From the NCBI RefSeq assembly GCF_028769735.1, contig NC_088173.1:68694463-68758462 (forward strand): a DNA stretch of 64,000 nt. Reading direction: 5' to 3'. Source of the stretch: Zonotrichia leucophrys gambelii (Eukaryota; Chordata; Aves; Passeriformes; Passerellidae). The notes below the pieces were generated by a model. The model saw only the letters and a program-made list of their open reading frames with translations, made no database searches and was not told the DNA's origin. Below are positions 11,021-23,603 of the stretch, piece by piece. The position numbers were made by a program, and so were the translations under genes. How positions within the stretch are numbered: position 1 is the stretch's first letter; the number at the start of each line of letters is the position of its first letter.

Positions 11021-12690
11021 TGGAATTTCTTTCAAGTTTTACAAATGACAGGAAGAAACCATGTTTTCCCAATAGGCATGACCCACTTCTGCACCTTTAT
11101 TTATTTAACAAAATAAAAATACCATGATAGGAAGAAATACTAGTTCTAGAAGCTAAAGAGAACTGAAAATATTTAGAAGTCCCCGAAAACCAAAAAAACT
11201 AGGAAACAAGGAAAATAACAAAAATTGAGACCATCATAAAGCAAAACCAGATCAGGTTTATAACTTTTTTCAACTATGTTTTTTACCATCCCTCTCAGAG
11301 AAATGGGATCACAGGTGCCAGACACACTTTAATATCATAAAGTGACAGGTGAAGGTTGCATTTCATATCTCAGTGTCAGGCCCCTTCTGCTCCCTTCCAG
11401 CTGAGGTCCTCAGGCATTATGTTCCAGGTAAATCTTGTCAGTTATGTGTCAGGAAATTTGGAAAGGAGACAGGGAAATGAAAATGACTCCAGTAAGAGTA
11501 ATACAGACATCAAGATCAAAATGAAAATGGTAAGAATTGTTCAAATTCTTAATAACTTCTTTGAAAAGGTTATTTAGCAGCTCTGGCTTTAGGTCCTTCT
11601 TCCACAAAGAAGAAATGAATGAAGTAAAATGGGTAAATTTTAGAACTTTATTTTCCCAAAACTTACTCAAAATACCATGAGAAATATCCTGCCCTGCCTC
11701 TCTTTTGATAAAGGTTTGTAGCTCACAGAAAGCTGGAAAAAATGCTGAGAACCTGAAGCAAAGAACTGAGCACATAACCAATCATATATCTGGTGTGATA
11801 GTCCAATCTTTTAGTAAACCAGGAGTAAATAAGTATTCCTTCTGCATTAAGCTATGAGGGAAGTTTTTCCCTTTGGATTTACAAAAGACAGTTATAACAA
11901 TCCTTAGCAAAATGCCATGAATCCAGCGAGCCATAATTAATATCTTTGCAAAAGCCTTTGGGATCAGCAAAATGATGAAAGCAAAATTTGCAACTCAAGT
12001 GAGCGAGGATTTGGATGTCCAGATTTAAATAATGAATTACTTTCACCTGGTATTCAGAAAGAAAGGTCAGTAAGGAAGCCAAGGGTCTCTCCTCCCCATG
12101 CTGACCACAAAGAGATGGCTTTTGGTCAAGGGTAAATATTTTGAAGAAAAGCAATGAGGAACCTGAGAAAAGACAGCCATGTTTATTTAAAAAAACAATT
12201 AAACAAAACAAGAAATGTCTCCAGCTCTCAGATTGGTGATGTTTCAGTGATTGAAATAAACAGAATTAATTTCCTATCCAATGTAATTCTAAAATGTGAA
12301 AAATTTCAAAGTCTTGAAAAATCCAGGTAAACTGTGTCTGTCTTCAGATTTGTATTTTCAAAAAAAAAGTGTTGTTTTGTGTTTTGGGGACTCTCTTTTG
12401 ATGTTTTTCACCACAAATGTGAAGCTATTTAATAAACTTTGTTAAGTATTTTGCAGAATACAAATTTCACAATGGAGATTGTGAAAAAATAAGATGTACT
12501 TATTTTAAGAACATCTTGCTGTGAAATCCAGGAGAGATCAGGTTATCTGATTGTTACCTGATATACAAGAAGCATTGCCACAACAAATACCGACTTTTTA
12601 TTTATAGCTCCTTGTAATAGAACATTAGAAAACTGGAAAACAGGTTTGTATTCTATTCTTGGTGGACATCACTGCTTTATTACTGAAGAT
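11021..12690. other. AT-rich unique sequence, no gene
   Basis: AT-rich non-coding DNA. The two 110-residue minus-strand frames (11449-11781 and 11879-12211) have no domain, no plausible splice context and biased low-complexity composition. Nothing else recognised. Confidence 0.55.
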
Positions 12691-12699
12691 AGATTTAAT

Positions 12700-13080
12700 T
12701 TCATTTCCATCAGCTGGTGTTGCACTTCAGTTATTATGGCTCCAATGGGTGTAATGAAATGTCACTGCTCTGCAAGGCGAGAGTCAGGAACAACATTATA
12801 AAATCAATACCATGGCCAGGCTATTTTGGCATTCATAAGACTTATGGGTTACTTTATAAAACTCGTGTGCTAACTGCGTTAAGGTCTCTTTCCTTACATC
12901 CTCCAGTTTTCAATTTTCTATGATATTGAAAATCGTCAAGCGCTCAACACAAATTCTCCACATTTGGCTCTATCCAGCGCTGCCTCCTTACAGAGAGTTT
13001 TATAGCTACTGCCTTTTATAATAGGCAAGACCAAAGATGCAGAAAACAGCAAGTTTAACTCGATTTAAGCCCTCTGCTCT
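12700..13080. promoter_or_regulatory. Candidate conserved non-coding element (CpG-retaining)
   Basis: This AT-rich, repeat-free block holds seven CpGs between 12779 and 13062, where nearby sequence of the same base composition holds few. CpGs decay fast in methylated bird DNA unless selection keeps them or they are unmethylated, so retention in an AT-rich context hints at constraint. There is no open frame with coding character. Function, if any, would be regulatory. This is inference from composition only. Confidence 0.3.
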
Positions 13081-13689
13081 GTATTGCTGAAAGCTCCCTC
13101 CCTTCCTTTCATTAGATTCTTCTTAGGGTTCAATACTGCCAGTCAAATGGGGACTCAAGCAATGGTCCAGCCTGCACAAGGCTCCATCTGAAACCAAGCC
13201 ATAATGTACCCTTCAGCAAGCTCCCCATTTTCAAAGCTGGAAATTTGCAGTAGTTGGGCTCTGCTGATGATCAAGCAGTACAGTCAGGGACACAGTCAAA
13301 GCCTGGAAGAGAGGATGCCCAGCTCAAGCATTGCAGCTGAGCAGCAAAAACGTTCCCATTTACACACAGACAGTGGAAATGTTTTGCATCTTAAGCTCCA
13401 AAATGTGCAAACTGGCAGGTTCTTCCCTGCCAAGGCAAAAATTATTCAAGATATGCCTGAAAAAATACCAGTCTTAAAGTGAGTAACTATTATTAGTTAG
13501 TAACTATGATATGCATAATTGAAGTCACATACTCATTATCCAATGAGCTCAAGAACACTGCTTGAAGTACATGTACTTTCTACCTCTATTAATGCAGATG
13601 TTAGAGCAATGTATTTCACTGAACCAGAACTGCTTCTCCTCTTCCAGAACTATCAGTGAACAAAGAAAACAGCCATGGTGAACGGACCT
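13081..13689. other. Non-coding, no recognisable element
   Basis: Mixed sequence with a 92-residue frame (13204-13482) lacking any recognisable domain. A near-duplication 'gtaactat' lies around 13483 and 13500. Nothing else identified. Confidence 0.5.
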
Positions 13690-14115
13690 CAGGCTGGAAG
13701 GAAGCAAACTAACGTGGTTGTACAGCCTGGAGAAGAGAAGGCTCCAGGGAGAGCCGTCCAGCACCTTCCAGTGCCTAAAAGGGCTCCAAGAGAGCTGGAG
13801 AGGAACTTGGGACATGGACCTGGAAGGACAGGACAAGAGGGAATGGCTTTAAAATGAAAGAGTGCAAGTTTAGATTAGATTTTAGGAAGAAATTCTTGCC
13901 TGCAAGCACGGTGAGGCCCTGGCACAGGGTGCCCAGAGCAGCTGTGGCTGCCCCTGGATCCCTGGAATGTGCAAGGCCAGGTTGGAGGGGGCTTGGAGCA
14001 CCCTGGGACAGTGGAAGGGGTCCCTGCCCATGGCAGGGGGAGGAATGAGATGGCATTTAAGGTCCTTCCATCCCAAACCATTTGGATTGAATGGTCTGTG
14101 AGTCTGACTCTGTGC
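13690..14115 (+). mobile_element. CR1 LINE 3' end, plus strand, long copy
   Basis: The best preserved plus-strand CR1 here. In order: 'acagcctggagaagagaagg', 'gggctccaagagagctgga', 'aagagtgcaagtttagatta', 'ttttaggaagaaattcttg', 'ggcacagggtgcccagagc', 'gtccctgcccatggcagggg' and 'aaggtccttccatcccaa'. It has only the 3' untranslated part of the LINE. The terminal octamer repeat is replaced by 'tggattgaatggtctgtgag', so the tip is mutated. Several overlapping frames of about 60-110 residues on both strands in this interval are artefacts of the element. Confidence 0.93.
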
Positions 14116-14690
14116 TGCTGCCAGGGAGAGGGCACTGCAGGGACATGGCACCAGTCATTACTGGAATGCACACACAGACAAATCCAACCCAAAGAGCTCC
14201 TGCCAGCAGAGCTCAACCAGTCCCAGCTTATTACTCTCCTTGTTTCTCCCTATCAATATTAATATCGTGTCTGCTACATTTTAATAATGTCATGGAAAAA
14301 AAGATTGGTGTGCCTCACTGTCAATTTGGGAGAAAAGGCAGAGGCCATGTTTTGACATAAAAGACATGAAAAGCAGAGAAACCTCTTAATTGCTGTGCTT
14401 TCTTCCTCCTTGTTTTCTAAGATCCACCCTGTGACGAACATACAATTATAATCAAAGCCCATTAAAGAAGTATTGCTCCTTTTCTTTCATCAACAAAATA
14501 AAAAAATTACACCAGGCAGTGAGAAGTTATTGCAATGACTGGAATGCCGAGGGTCTTCTAAATCTATTTTAGTATGTTTTGAAAAGATACTTATTTTTTA
14601 AGCACAGTCAGGCTGTAAAGCTGCACCTCCCAGCATCACTGTGCTGTGCCTCAGCTCTGGGCATGCAGCTCAGTACCCAGACACCTGTAC
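14116..14690. other. Non-coding, no recognisable element
   Basis: Ordinary AT-rich sequence between the CR1 copy and the CpG-retaining block. No gene or repeat recognised. Confidence 0.5.
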
Positions 14691-14699
14691 TATCAGCTA

Positions 14700-15330
14700 A
14701 ATGTTAATGTATTCTGTCAAAACCAGATTACCTTCCCCACTAAATTATTCAATGTCATTATCCGACTCGGCCATCTGCAATCCTAATGCCTTGTGTTCGA
14801 AAACTCAGAGCTCCTGCTGTATTATTTTTGTTTTACATTCCTACATAAATCCGTTCAACTCAATATGTTACAGCGAATCCACAAAATCAAATGCAATCTG
14901 CTGGGCTGTAAAACACCAGTTACTGAAAATCGAAGGGTTTATTATAGTAACAACTCAAGGAGTCACTGAGCAGTCTGGGTGGGCTGAAGGTCGAACCACA
15001 CGCTAAGGAATGAGTTGGATAACCCATGCTGCACAACAAGGTATGTGTTTGCTAAACATAGCATGGCCTTGAACCCATTCGTGTATTTCATATCTAATAA
15101 AAATCCGAACAGTTGGTCTGATTGGATTTTAAGTGATGCAAATTTGGAAATCAAATAGGCAGACTCCCTTTAGACTTGGTCTATTTAAACCATAATTGTA
15201 AAGAACTGCAAATTACATTTACAACACCATAGAATTCTCAAGGGATTCGGTAAGAATTTTACCGTAGGAGAAGAATTCATAATTTTAAATTTGTTATTAA
15301 CATATCCAAATGTACACAGCGTGTGATGCT
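14700..15330. promoter_or_regulatory. Candidate conserved non-coding element (strong CpG retention)
   Basis: Thirteen CpGs fall between 14763 and 15321 (for example at 14763, 14768, 14798, 14852, 14874, 14931, 14992, 15001, 15080, 15106, 15248, 15263 and 15320). The next 600 bases (15361-15960) have about three. The block is AT-rich, not a CpG island, and carries no CR1, LTR or simple repeat. A 101-residue plus frame (14701-15006) covers part of it but has no recognisable domain. The pattern fits long-lived constraint on non-coding DNA such as an enhancer. A lineage-specific exon cannot be excluded by eye. Confidence 0.4.
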
Positions 15331-17466
15331 CTCTCATTTTGTTATTTCCACTTTGCTTACATGGCAGTACAAGTGTAACCACTCTTCAGTGAATGGAATG
15401 CTCTTTAGTTTTCATAGCCATTTAATTATATGCTTTGACAAAACCCAGTTATATTATTGTCATTCTGTTAGTCTGGCAACACTAAGCAAAGAGATAAAAT
15501 ACCACTTACATTTCCCAGACTACAGATTAAGGTGTGATTTGGAGACCAGATTCCCATTCTCAATTATAAATTAGAAGTTTCATCGTCACAAATAAATTTT
15601 AAAAGCAATGATGGACTTGAATAACTTTCTTCCTGCCACTTAATACTCAGGGAGAGACCTCATTTGCCTTTGGTTAATAGAGACAGAAGCTGAAAATGTG
15701 ACATGCACACCCTCTAGCCAACACATTGCTAAATGGGAACACTCAGAAACAGGATAAAAGAAAAAAAACTTCTTTTTCCCCGTTATTAGTGTCTCCACCA
15801 GAATATCACCCATGTCCTAATTCTCCAGGCAGGAGATTTATGAGCATGGGCAAATCACAACAATGTTAACATTTCTGTGCACTTTCACATCCAAAATTCA
15901 TTTACTCTGCTCATGATCTGACGCTGTTTTTATTCCTCCTCTCTGGAGGGAGTGTATTTTAGCACTCATTCTGACCTGTCTTAGAGATAAACTCTTTCAC
16001 TGAAGTAAAGCTTTACTGCACATTTTATAATATTTTATGACAAAGAAAACTGCATTGGCAGCATCTTCATTTCTACCACACAGCACAGCTACCCTGGAGG
16101 TGCCGCACAAGGTGTGGGGTTTTTGTTATCAGGTTTGTTTAAAAAGCACACAGGGAGAGTACAGGATTCCAGACCATCCCCATTCCAGATCTTCACAGCT
16201 AATTTGAGGCAGATTTTCCCCAGCAGGAATCCCCTCTGCTTTGGAAGCTACTGGTGCTAATGAGAGGCAGGTATAGCAGGAAAATTGTAGCAGGTGGAAA
16301 TAAAGTGATCATATCTCAATGTATTAGGCTTGATACATTTAAAATGATGCAGCACATTCTGTTTTGGTTCAGTATTTGAGAAGTAAATGCAGGTTAAAGT
16401 GCATCATGTCAACAAAACGTGGTTCAAAAAGGTTTTACCAAAGTACAGAAGTTTTCACAACCCTCCTTAAATAACTGACTCCATTTCTCCCCTTCCCAAC
16501 TCATCCTGGACTAAGGATCTTGCAAAACTCAGGAGAGGAAAACAAGAGTTAAAAATAAAAGGACGACTGGGTCAAAATGATGCAAAAATAGCTATTCCAG
16601 AGGCTTGTGTAAATCTCTTAAAATCTTAATGCTCTACAGGCTGTTTAAGTAAGGATCTGGATTATTCACTTTTAAACAGTAAATATCACCTTTGGTTCAG
16701 GAACTCCCTGAACCATAAATTGCTGGAGGCTAAGATAATAAATTTTGCAAAGAGGAATCACAATCACAGCATGTTTGCCAGGTTCTTATATTCTTCTTGA
16801 GTCATCCCCCGTGACTATTACCAGAGATAAGATACTAGGCCAGATAAAGCTTTATTCTGAGCCCTTTTATGTGCTTATTCCCCCAAATATAACCACCTTC
16901 TTTGAAGATAAGACCAATTCTCAGTGCTAAGAACCTATACACAATTATCTAACACCACTGAGACAAACTCCCAGAAGATATGAGCAAATCACCATGTGAA
17001 GTTATTTAATTCACAGTAACAGACAATCTGCTACATCCACGTCTCTGAAATGTGGGACTGCTGAAAGGACCATGGCTATTCATTGGCACAATGTGCTTGA
17101 AACTCTTTCAAAACCATCTTGATGATGTTGCCCTTCACAAGCTGCCCTCCTTTAAATTCTCTTCTGTTTTGGGTTGTTGTCTGCATAGATTTTTTTATGT
17201 CATTTCCAAGCTTCTTTTGAGTATGATCTAGTCATGGTAAGAGAAAAGCATTCCAAGAAAATAATCCAGGGCAATTAAAATTCAGGATATTTTGAGGGTA
17301 GCAATCTTGGGGGAATCCACAAGGACCTGGTTCCTCACTTACATGCCTGAGTGATATGAATCCAGCCTCAAAGGAGCAACCACATCTCACCCTCGGCACC
17401 TGAAGCATCCTAAATTCATAAACACAAGCAAAAATTCGATAGAAAAATTATATTAGAAAGAAAATA
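15331..17466. other. AT-rich unique sequence, no gene
   Basis: Two kilobases of AT-rich DNA without repeats I can name. The 83-residue frame at 15323-15574 and the 61-residue frame at 16745-16930 look random. Nothing else identified. Confidence 0.55.
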
Positions 17467-17625
17467 ATAGAATCACAAAATCTTTTGGGTTGGAGAAGAC
17501 CTTAAAGCCCATCCAATTCCACCCCCTGCCATGGGCAGGGACACCTTTCACTAGCCCAGGTTGCTCCAAGCCCTGTCCAACCTGGCCTTGGACACTTCCA
17601 GAAATGGGAGAAATCATTCCTGCAC
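17467..17625 (-). mobile_element. CR1 LINE 3' end, minus strand
   Basis: Reverse CR1 tail: 'aatagaatcacaaaatc', 'tttgggttggagaagacct', 'ccaattccaccccctgcca', 'tgggcagggacacctttcac' and 'tccaacctggccttggacac'. About 155 bases of the 3' end, heavily 5'-truncated. It belongs to the same broad subgroup as the copies at 10.8, 31.1 and 61.7 kb. Confidence 0.93.
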
Positions 17626-19880
17626 TATCACCTGTGTAAAATCATTGTAGTTTTGCATTTCCTGTGTATTTTTATACATGCTTAGAGATGAGGCAATAAG
17701 AATGAGTTTAATTATCTACTGAAATAAAATCCAATAATAGGCAAAGACTGTCACAATAACTTCCTGCCCATGAGAGTTTCTAGGGAGGATAATATCCAGC
17801 AGATACACTACAAAATAGGAAAAACATTAGAAATTGATATGAAACTCTAAGAAGCTGTCCCTCTAGCTCCTGTCTGTAAGACACAAAGTAAAAGACCAGA
17901 AAAGCAAAGCTATTTACCTAAAAATCTAAATCACCCTAATGCAGTTAGACTACTGTGGGCTTGGCCATCTGGCTTAGAGGCTCATTAGTAAAGAAATGAC
18001 CCCTTCACATAAAACACAGTTGGGTCATTCCAAGCTAATGAGCCTTCAAGTTTTATTGTTTTGTACACAGAAGTGGATGTAAATCTGCTTGGGAAGTCTG
18101 GCCTTACACATCAGGCACACCTTTAATTGATTCTCTCACTTCTTTATTTAGTTACAGTGAAAGGACAGGAAAGAAAATAGAAAGAAATTTTTTTAAAAGC
18201 CTTTGTATTTCTGATCCAACATGTATTTTAGTAGTTAAATCCTGACATTAAAATAGTTGAGATATTTTTGTTTTTGTTGTTTTCATTTTAAATCGGATTT
18301 CATAATTTCAATGAGAATTCACCCTGACAAAGTAATTGAACATTTGGAATAATTAATAACTGAGCATTTGGAAGGGTGATGGAGAGTGACAACTCCCCAG
18401 GCAGAACACACCAGGAGGGATCAGAGCCCATAAAATCCAGGACCTGACTCTCACAACAAATACATTGAAGTTTTAAATCTTGTGAGTTAACGTGTCTGCC
18501 TTTCCTGGGGGTATTGAGGTACTGAAATCAGGCACCCTATATTCCCAAGGGAATCCCTTACAAATACATGTAAGGATGAACAACATTCCCTGACAGCCAT
18601 GGGATTTGGCTCATCCTATAAGCAGAAATCAAAAATACTGCATGAAGCACAAGGTTTCATGCTCACCTACCCAGTCAGAAGAATAAGACATAATTTTCTG
18701 CTGAATGAGTGGATTTATGACAGACATCAACAACAAAAAATTCCTCCTCTCACTTACTTTCTTTTTTTTTTTCCTGTTTTCCTTTTTTTTTTTTTTTTTA
18801 ATTTATATAGGATTTTTTTAAAAGGTAAAGGCTGGTGCTTACTCTTGTAGACTAATATGGTGTGCTGGCCATGACACTGACCCCTGTTCCATCTTAGATA
18901 ACAAATTGTTCACATTAAAGTTTGCCTTGCAAAGCCTTTGGTCATTGGACTACTGTTCAGCTTCAAACAACAACAACAAAAAAAAAGGGTTAAAAATAAT
19001 ATAATGGAATAACAAATGAGTTCAAGTGCTTGAATTTTGTAACTGTTAAAGAATTCTAATAACCTGATTGCATCCCTATGGAGGACAAAAAGCAGTTGCA
19101 AGAAAAAAATGTCATTCATCCAATAAAAATAAAAATTCCGCAGCAAAATCATCATAAGGTATTTCACAGAGAAAAGAAATACACAAGCAAATGCTTTGGC
19201 CATTTGACATCACAGCAGCTTCTGTTCTGCTCTGTCAGAAACAAACCGCCCAGCACTCAATAATCTCAGGAAATTCCCTGGGTGAATGGTCTCACAGCTT
19301 GGGAGAACTCAGCTTTGGGCTTTTTGTCCCCTTTCCCTCCTAAACGCCATAATAAAATCCAAGCCATGTGATTTTCTGCAGCATCCCGGGCGCAAGGGGC
19401 GCCAGGTGGGGGCTCTGTCATTCTGTGATTACCCATTGTGTCTCCTCCCAGCGAGAGCTCAGCCAGGGTTTAGAGCAACAGCTCAAGAGCACCAAAGGTT
19501 TCATGGCATTAACAGTCTCTGGGTAATTCTACCTTATCTCCTTGCTCAGCTCAGCCTTAAAACCCAATTAAAGTGTAATTCATCTGATCCCAGGATTGAG
19601 GGCATCCCTGGCAATGCCTGACAGCCTCACAGTAACCACATTATAACCACATCATTCCACACCATGTGCTTCAGAGCACATCCCAAAGAGCTCAGCCCTG
19701 GCCACTTACAACCACACAACTGCATTGTAGGGATCTCAGTAAACAGAAATATAAAAATTTCATTGCAACTATAATGCATAACTACAGTCATGATGCATCT
19801 GTCTGTGTTGCCATGCTCTTTGTGTTGTTCTTTTTAAATAAATGATAGAATTGGACAAGGCAGCTAAGATCTGACAAAGA
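17626..19880. other. AT-rich unique sequence, no gene
   Basis: Non-coding DNA with a T-rich tract at about 18758-18800. The 97-residue minus frame (18910-19203) and the 111-residue plus frame (19286-19621) lack recognisable domains. The interval 19380-19600 is more GC-rich than its surroundings but shows no repeat or exon signature I trust. Confidence 0.5.
18758..18800. repeat. T-rich low-complexity tract
   Basis: Two long T runs separated by 'cctgttttcc'. It could be the reverse of a poly(A) tail, but no retroposed sequence is evident on the side where one would be expected. Confidence 0.7.
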
Positions 19881-19884
19881 TATA

Positions 19885-20035
19885 AAATATAGGTGTGTAT
19901 CTATATATAAATAAATATATATATTAAGGTATCATGAAAATGTATAAAAATATAGGCAAATATATGTATATAAATATATATGTGTGTATATATACATACA
20001 TACATATATATAAATAAATATAGGTATCATGAAAA
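19885..20035. repeat. AT microsatellite within a 95-bp tandem duplication
   Basis: A TA/TATATG-type microsatellite is embedded in two copies of a longer unit. The block 'ggtatcatgaaaatgt' occurs at 19928 and again at 20023, each preceded by 'taaataaatat', giving a period of 95 bases. The copies differ mostly in their TA-rich middles, as expected from slippage after duplication. Confidence 0.8.
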
Positions 20036-20097
20036 TGTGAGGTCAGTATGTTACCCCACAATTTACTTTATAAAGCAGATAAGCTTAAAAAGTATTG

Positions 20098-20165
20098 GTA
20101 CAGAATAATTTGGGCTTGATGGGATCTTAATAATCATTGAGTTCCAACCTCTTCATGTGGACAGA
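20098..20165 (-). mobile_element. CR1 LINE 3' tip, minus strand, old
   Basis: Diverged reverse CR1 tip: 'cagaataatttgggcttgat', then 'gggatcttaataatcatt' and 'gagttccaacctcttc'. Only about 65 bases are recognisable. Confidence 0.6.
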
Positions 20166-22976
20166 GAGACAAATTATTCAACAAATTATAGACAAATTAC
20201 CTTCACAAAATGTTTCATTTCATTCTGTTGTACCCAAAATATTGTAAACAGCTGCAATACCTGTTAAAATAAAAAGTTCTGAAAAAGTTTCCAAATACTA
20301 TGAAGATTGAATCAATACTTCAAATTCAAAAAATAATCCAATCCAAAAAGAAAATTGCTTATTCCTTCAGCTCAGTCATCTTAAAAAAAAAAAAAATAGA
20401 ATCAATCCACCTACTCTTACTAAGCAAGTTTTCAGGGAACTGATTACTGCAGAGACCTTTTTTGTCTTTCATTCCTCAAGTGAAAATATAAAAACCAACT
20501 TCATGTGCCCCCAACATCAGGCTAATACACAGCTCTGGAAAAAGCAACAAGTTACTGTGTCACAAAATGTGATGCCCTTGCATTTCTAATGCACTTTGGG
20601 AGTGTAAAATCATTTCCCAGATCAAATATCAGACCCCACCAAACACTGAGGTATCTGGATTCATATTACCATGAATTTCATTGCTGTAGAACTTGGAAAT
20701 GATTCTGTATAAGAATCCACATGTTCTCAAGTGTTCATGGTGCTCATGTACCCATAGCTGAAATAATTTACCAAAGAATGCAAGTAGAACCTCATTTCTA
20801 TCTGACAGCTCATCCACTTAATACTCATTTTATTAAAATACTTTTTTTTCTCCAAACAACCTTTTGAATCTATTTGTTTCTGAATAGCCCATAGCTACTT
20901 GAAAGGAAACATCTTTTCTTTGTGTACTGTTACATTTTCTTGGATTACAGCTGTACCACATCAGCATGCAGATCTTTAGTGATGCACAAAACATTTCTGA
21001 TGTGCAAGCATGCCCTCTTCTGGATATCCAGCACCATCATTTCAGCTGAAAATTCCCTAAATTACAACAAATTCCTCCAACACTGCCTTGCAGAGCCTTC
21101 CTTTCATTTGTAAAAGCATTTCTGGTGTAAACAAATAAAAATAATCCCAACCAGTGCAGGATAAACTGCAGGTTTACACAGAACTGACATATTTTCTGTA
21201 CTTTGCTAATGGCACTGTAAATACTGCAGTGACATTACTGATAGGAGAAGAGCTTTGACCTTTCTTGAGGTGAAGTGAATCCTATCAAAATGCTGATCTA
21301 ATCATGTGTCATTTTTATCTGAGTTTTCAGTGGAACAGACAAACCAAAGCCATTCAGAATTTGCCCAGTTATAGTAAAAATTCAGTCCAACTGCTGAGAA
21401 GATTCAGGTAGTTTTTAAAGAAAATAAATCAAAAAGAGAGAAATCCCATGTCTTTGAAAATACATTTTGCACCCCTTTCAACAGTCAAGCACTTCATTTA
21501 TACAATCACTGAAGGATTTTTAATGTGCAACAGAAGATGTTTTGTAGCCTCCAAGGAAACACAGATTTTTGATGTTTTTTTCTGAAAGCTCACTAATTGC
21601 AGTAGGCCCATGCTTCTTTTATTTTGATTCATCCCCAGTAGCTCCATAAATGCATTGGGAATATTTTTCTTTGCACCCAAAAGAATACAACACCCAACAA
21701 TGTTAATCTGGATTGTGTAAATACAGAAAGTAAGATTTGGACATCAAAACCAGGTTTAACAGAGCTAATAATCATATTATAGGTATAGTATAAAATGCAT
21801 TATAAACTTCTCTCATATTGATATTGACTTGCAGACATGGAAAAAACAACAAATTAATAGCCCATAAATGCTAACTTCAGAAGAAATAAAATTAGAGAGG
21901 TTATGAATCACACTATATAGACAAAATTGATAGAGGACTTTTTTCAGGTGGACAAACAGCTTTAACAAGATCATTTTCAGACAGACTGCATCTGAAATTG
22001 AGGTAATGCTTTCCAGCTTATCAAAAGCACTGGTGCAGAAGCCATCACTTCTGTAAGAACACACTTTAGAAAAAACAAAACAACTGACTAATTAATGCAA
22101 AATTAAATGAGTTGAACATGAAAACCATTGCATGAAAATGCAACTTTGGGGGGGTTGGTGTGCTTTGACTTTGATTGTTTGGGGTTTTTTTTGTGAAGAA
22201 ACAACACATTTTTATTTTCTCTGAATACACTAAGTTTAAAATTATCAAATACTCTCAAAAGGTACCAACAGTACAGTCAGACCTTCTGTATGCATACATA
22301 CATATATGAGATAAAACAATGAGGAAAAACAAAAACATTTCTCAAGAAAAGCAAGTTCCCTGACTACTGATAAAATTTGGGTCCACTTACTGAAGAATTT
22401 ATTCCCTATAGTACTATAGCATAGTTGCCCTATAGCAACTATAGCACATCAGATATTAATATAATATTTTATAGGAAGGCAGTTTGGGTTGTTGGTCAAA
22501 AACAATGAAAAATCATCAAAATTATATTCCACACCATTTTGACTTTTGTGCCATTCATTCTGCCATGTGTTGGTTTTCTCCCAGGTTCCAGTTTAACAGG
22601 CAAACACTGCAATTATACAATTAATGCAGAATTTTAATGTGGAAATGGCAAGGCACTCAAACTTTGATGAATTAAGACTGATATGACCTCAATTTGAATG
22701 TTGAGTAGGAGAGGCCCAGGCAGACTAAGCCCTACAGGAACTGAGAAAATCAGGTTTGATTTTACTGTCAGTCTAGAAAATTTCCATGCTAATTTGGAGG
22801 GAAGTATCTTGTTAGAAACATCACTCAACCTAATACAGCAATTCAGCCTTACACTCCATAAACCTCCTCTGCTTTATTTACATTTTAACATGACATACAA
22901 CGCTTTCATAATGACATATCATGGTCTGCCTTTAAAGACAAAGAGCAAAAAGGAGGCAAAACATTCTCTGGTTGAT
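20166..22976. other. AT-rich unique sequence, no gene
   Basis: Nearly 3 kb of AT-rich DNA. A short imperfect palindrome lies at about 22419-22440 ('atagttgc' and 'gcaactat' arms). No open frame with coding character and no named repeat up to the solo LTR. Confidence 0.55.
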
Positions 22977-22982
22977 AGCACC
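22977..22982. repeat. Target-site duplication, left copy (family 2, copy A)
   Basis: Hexamer 'agcacc' immediately before the LTR. The identical hexamer is at 23598-23603. It marks the integration site. Confidence 0.9.
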
Positions 22983-23597
22983 TGTCCGGTTTTCGGCTGT
23001 TTGAAGGGCCTGGAAAGGCCCGGGGTGGCCTTGGGGCAGCCCGCGTATCGAAGGACGAGAAGAGGCTTCAGTTCTTCTTTCGGTTTTTATGTTTATTAAT
23101 TGTTTATCTAAAAGATTTTCTTTCAGCCCGACAGAGCTCTGCTCAGCAGCCAGCCATGAGCACACTGTGCTGCCCTCCGGGCAGCCACCTATCTTTATAC
23201 CCATGGTTACGTGTACAATATTTATCATTTTTCCCCAATACCATTTATTCTTATTACTCGGTGCACTTTCAGTAATAACCAATCCAAAAGTGCCACCATC
23301 ACCACAGAAGATGGAGGAGAAGAAGAAGAAGAAGAAGGACAGGACACGCCCAATTCCTCCATCTTACTTCTCTAAACCCCCCTGTACAGAAATCCTAAAC
23401 CCTGTGTTTCACCCTCTAATTAACCATCCCTTCACCATTCACCCCGGTGAAGCCCTCCTATCCTCATACAGGTGTCGTCTCCTGTGTAGGGTCAAAGTCC
23501 AGCCACCAGACACTTCTGGAACATTCCAGGACTCCCGAGCCCCCCAAGGTGGTCTCAGTGGCTCAGCACCTCAGGACTGAGATCCTGAGATCCCACA
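22983..23597 (-). mobile_element. Solo LTR, endogenous retrovirus, family 2 (copy A)
   Basis: A complete 615-bp LTR on the minus strand. Read on that strand it begins TGTGGGATCTCAGG and ends ACCGGACA. A perfect 6-bp target-site duplication 'agcacc' flanks it (22977-22982 and 23598-23603). A 6-bp duplication is usual for class II (ERVK-like) elements. Minus-strand signals are a TATAAA box (complement of 23194-23199) and AATAAA (complement of 23092-23097). A GAA run lies at about 23312-23336. No viral genes adjoin it. The 163-residue plus-strand frame (23089-23580) is antisense to the LTR and not a gene. It is about 97% identical to 33997-34616. Confidence 0.93.
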
Positions 23598-23603
23598 AGC
23601 ACC

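Noticed and set aside
13675..14360. Cluster of overlapping frames on both strands
   Set aside because: All map to a GC-rich CR1 3' untranslated region.
18758..18800. T tract as the tail of a processed pseudogene on the minus strand
   Set aside because: No gene-like sequence is evident next to it and no flanking duplication was found.
23089..23580. 163-residue plus-strand frame
   Set aside because: Lies wholly inside the minus-strand solo LTR (22983-23597) and is antisense to it.
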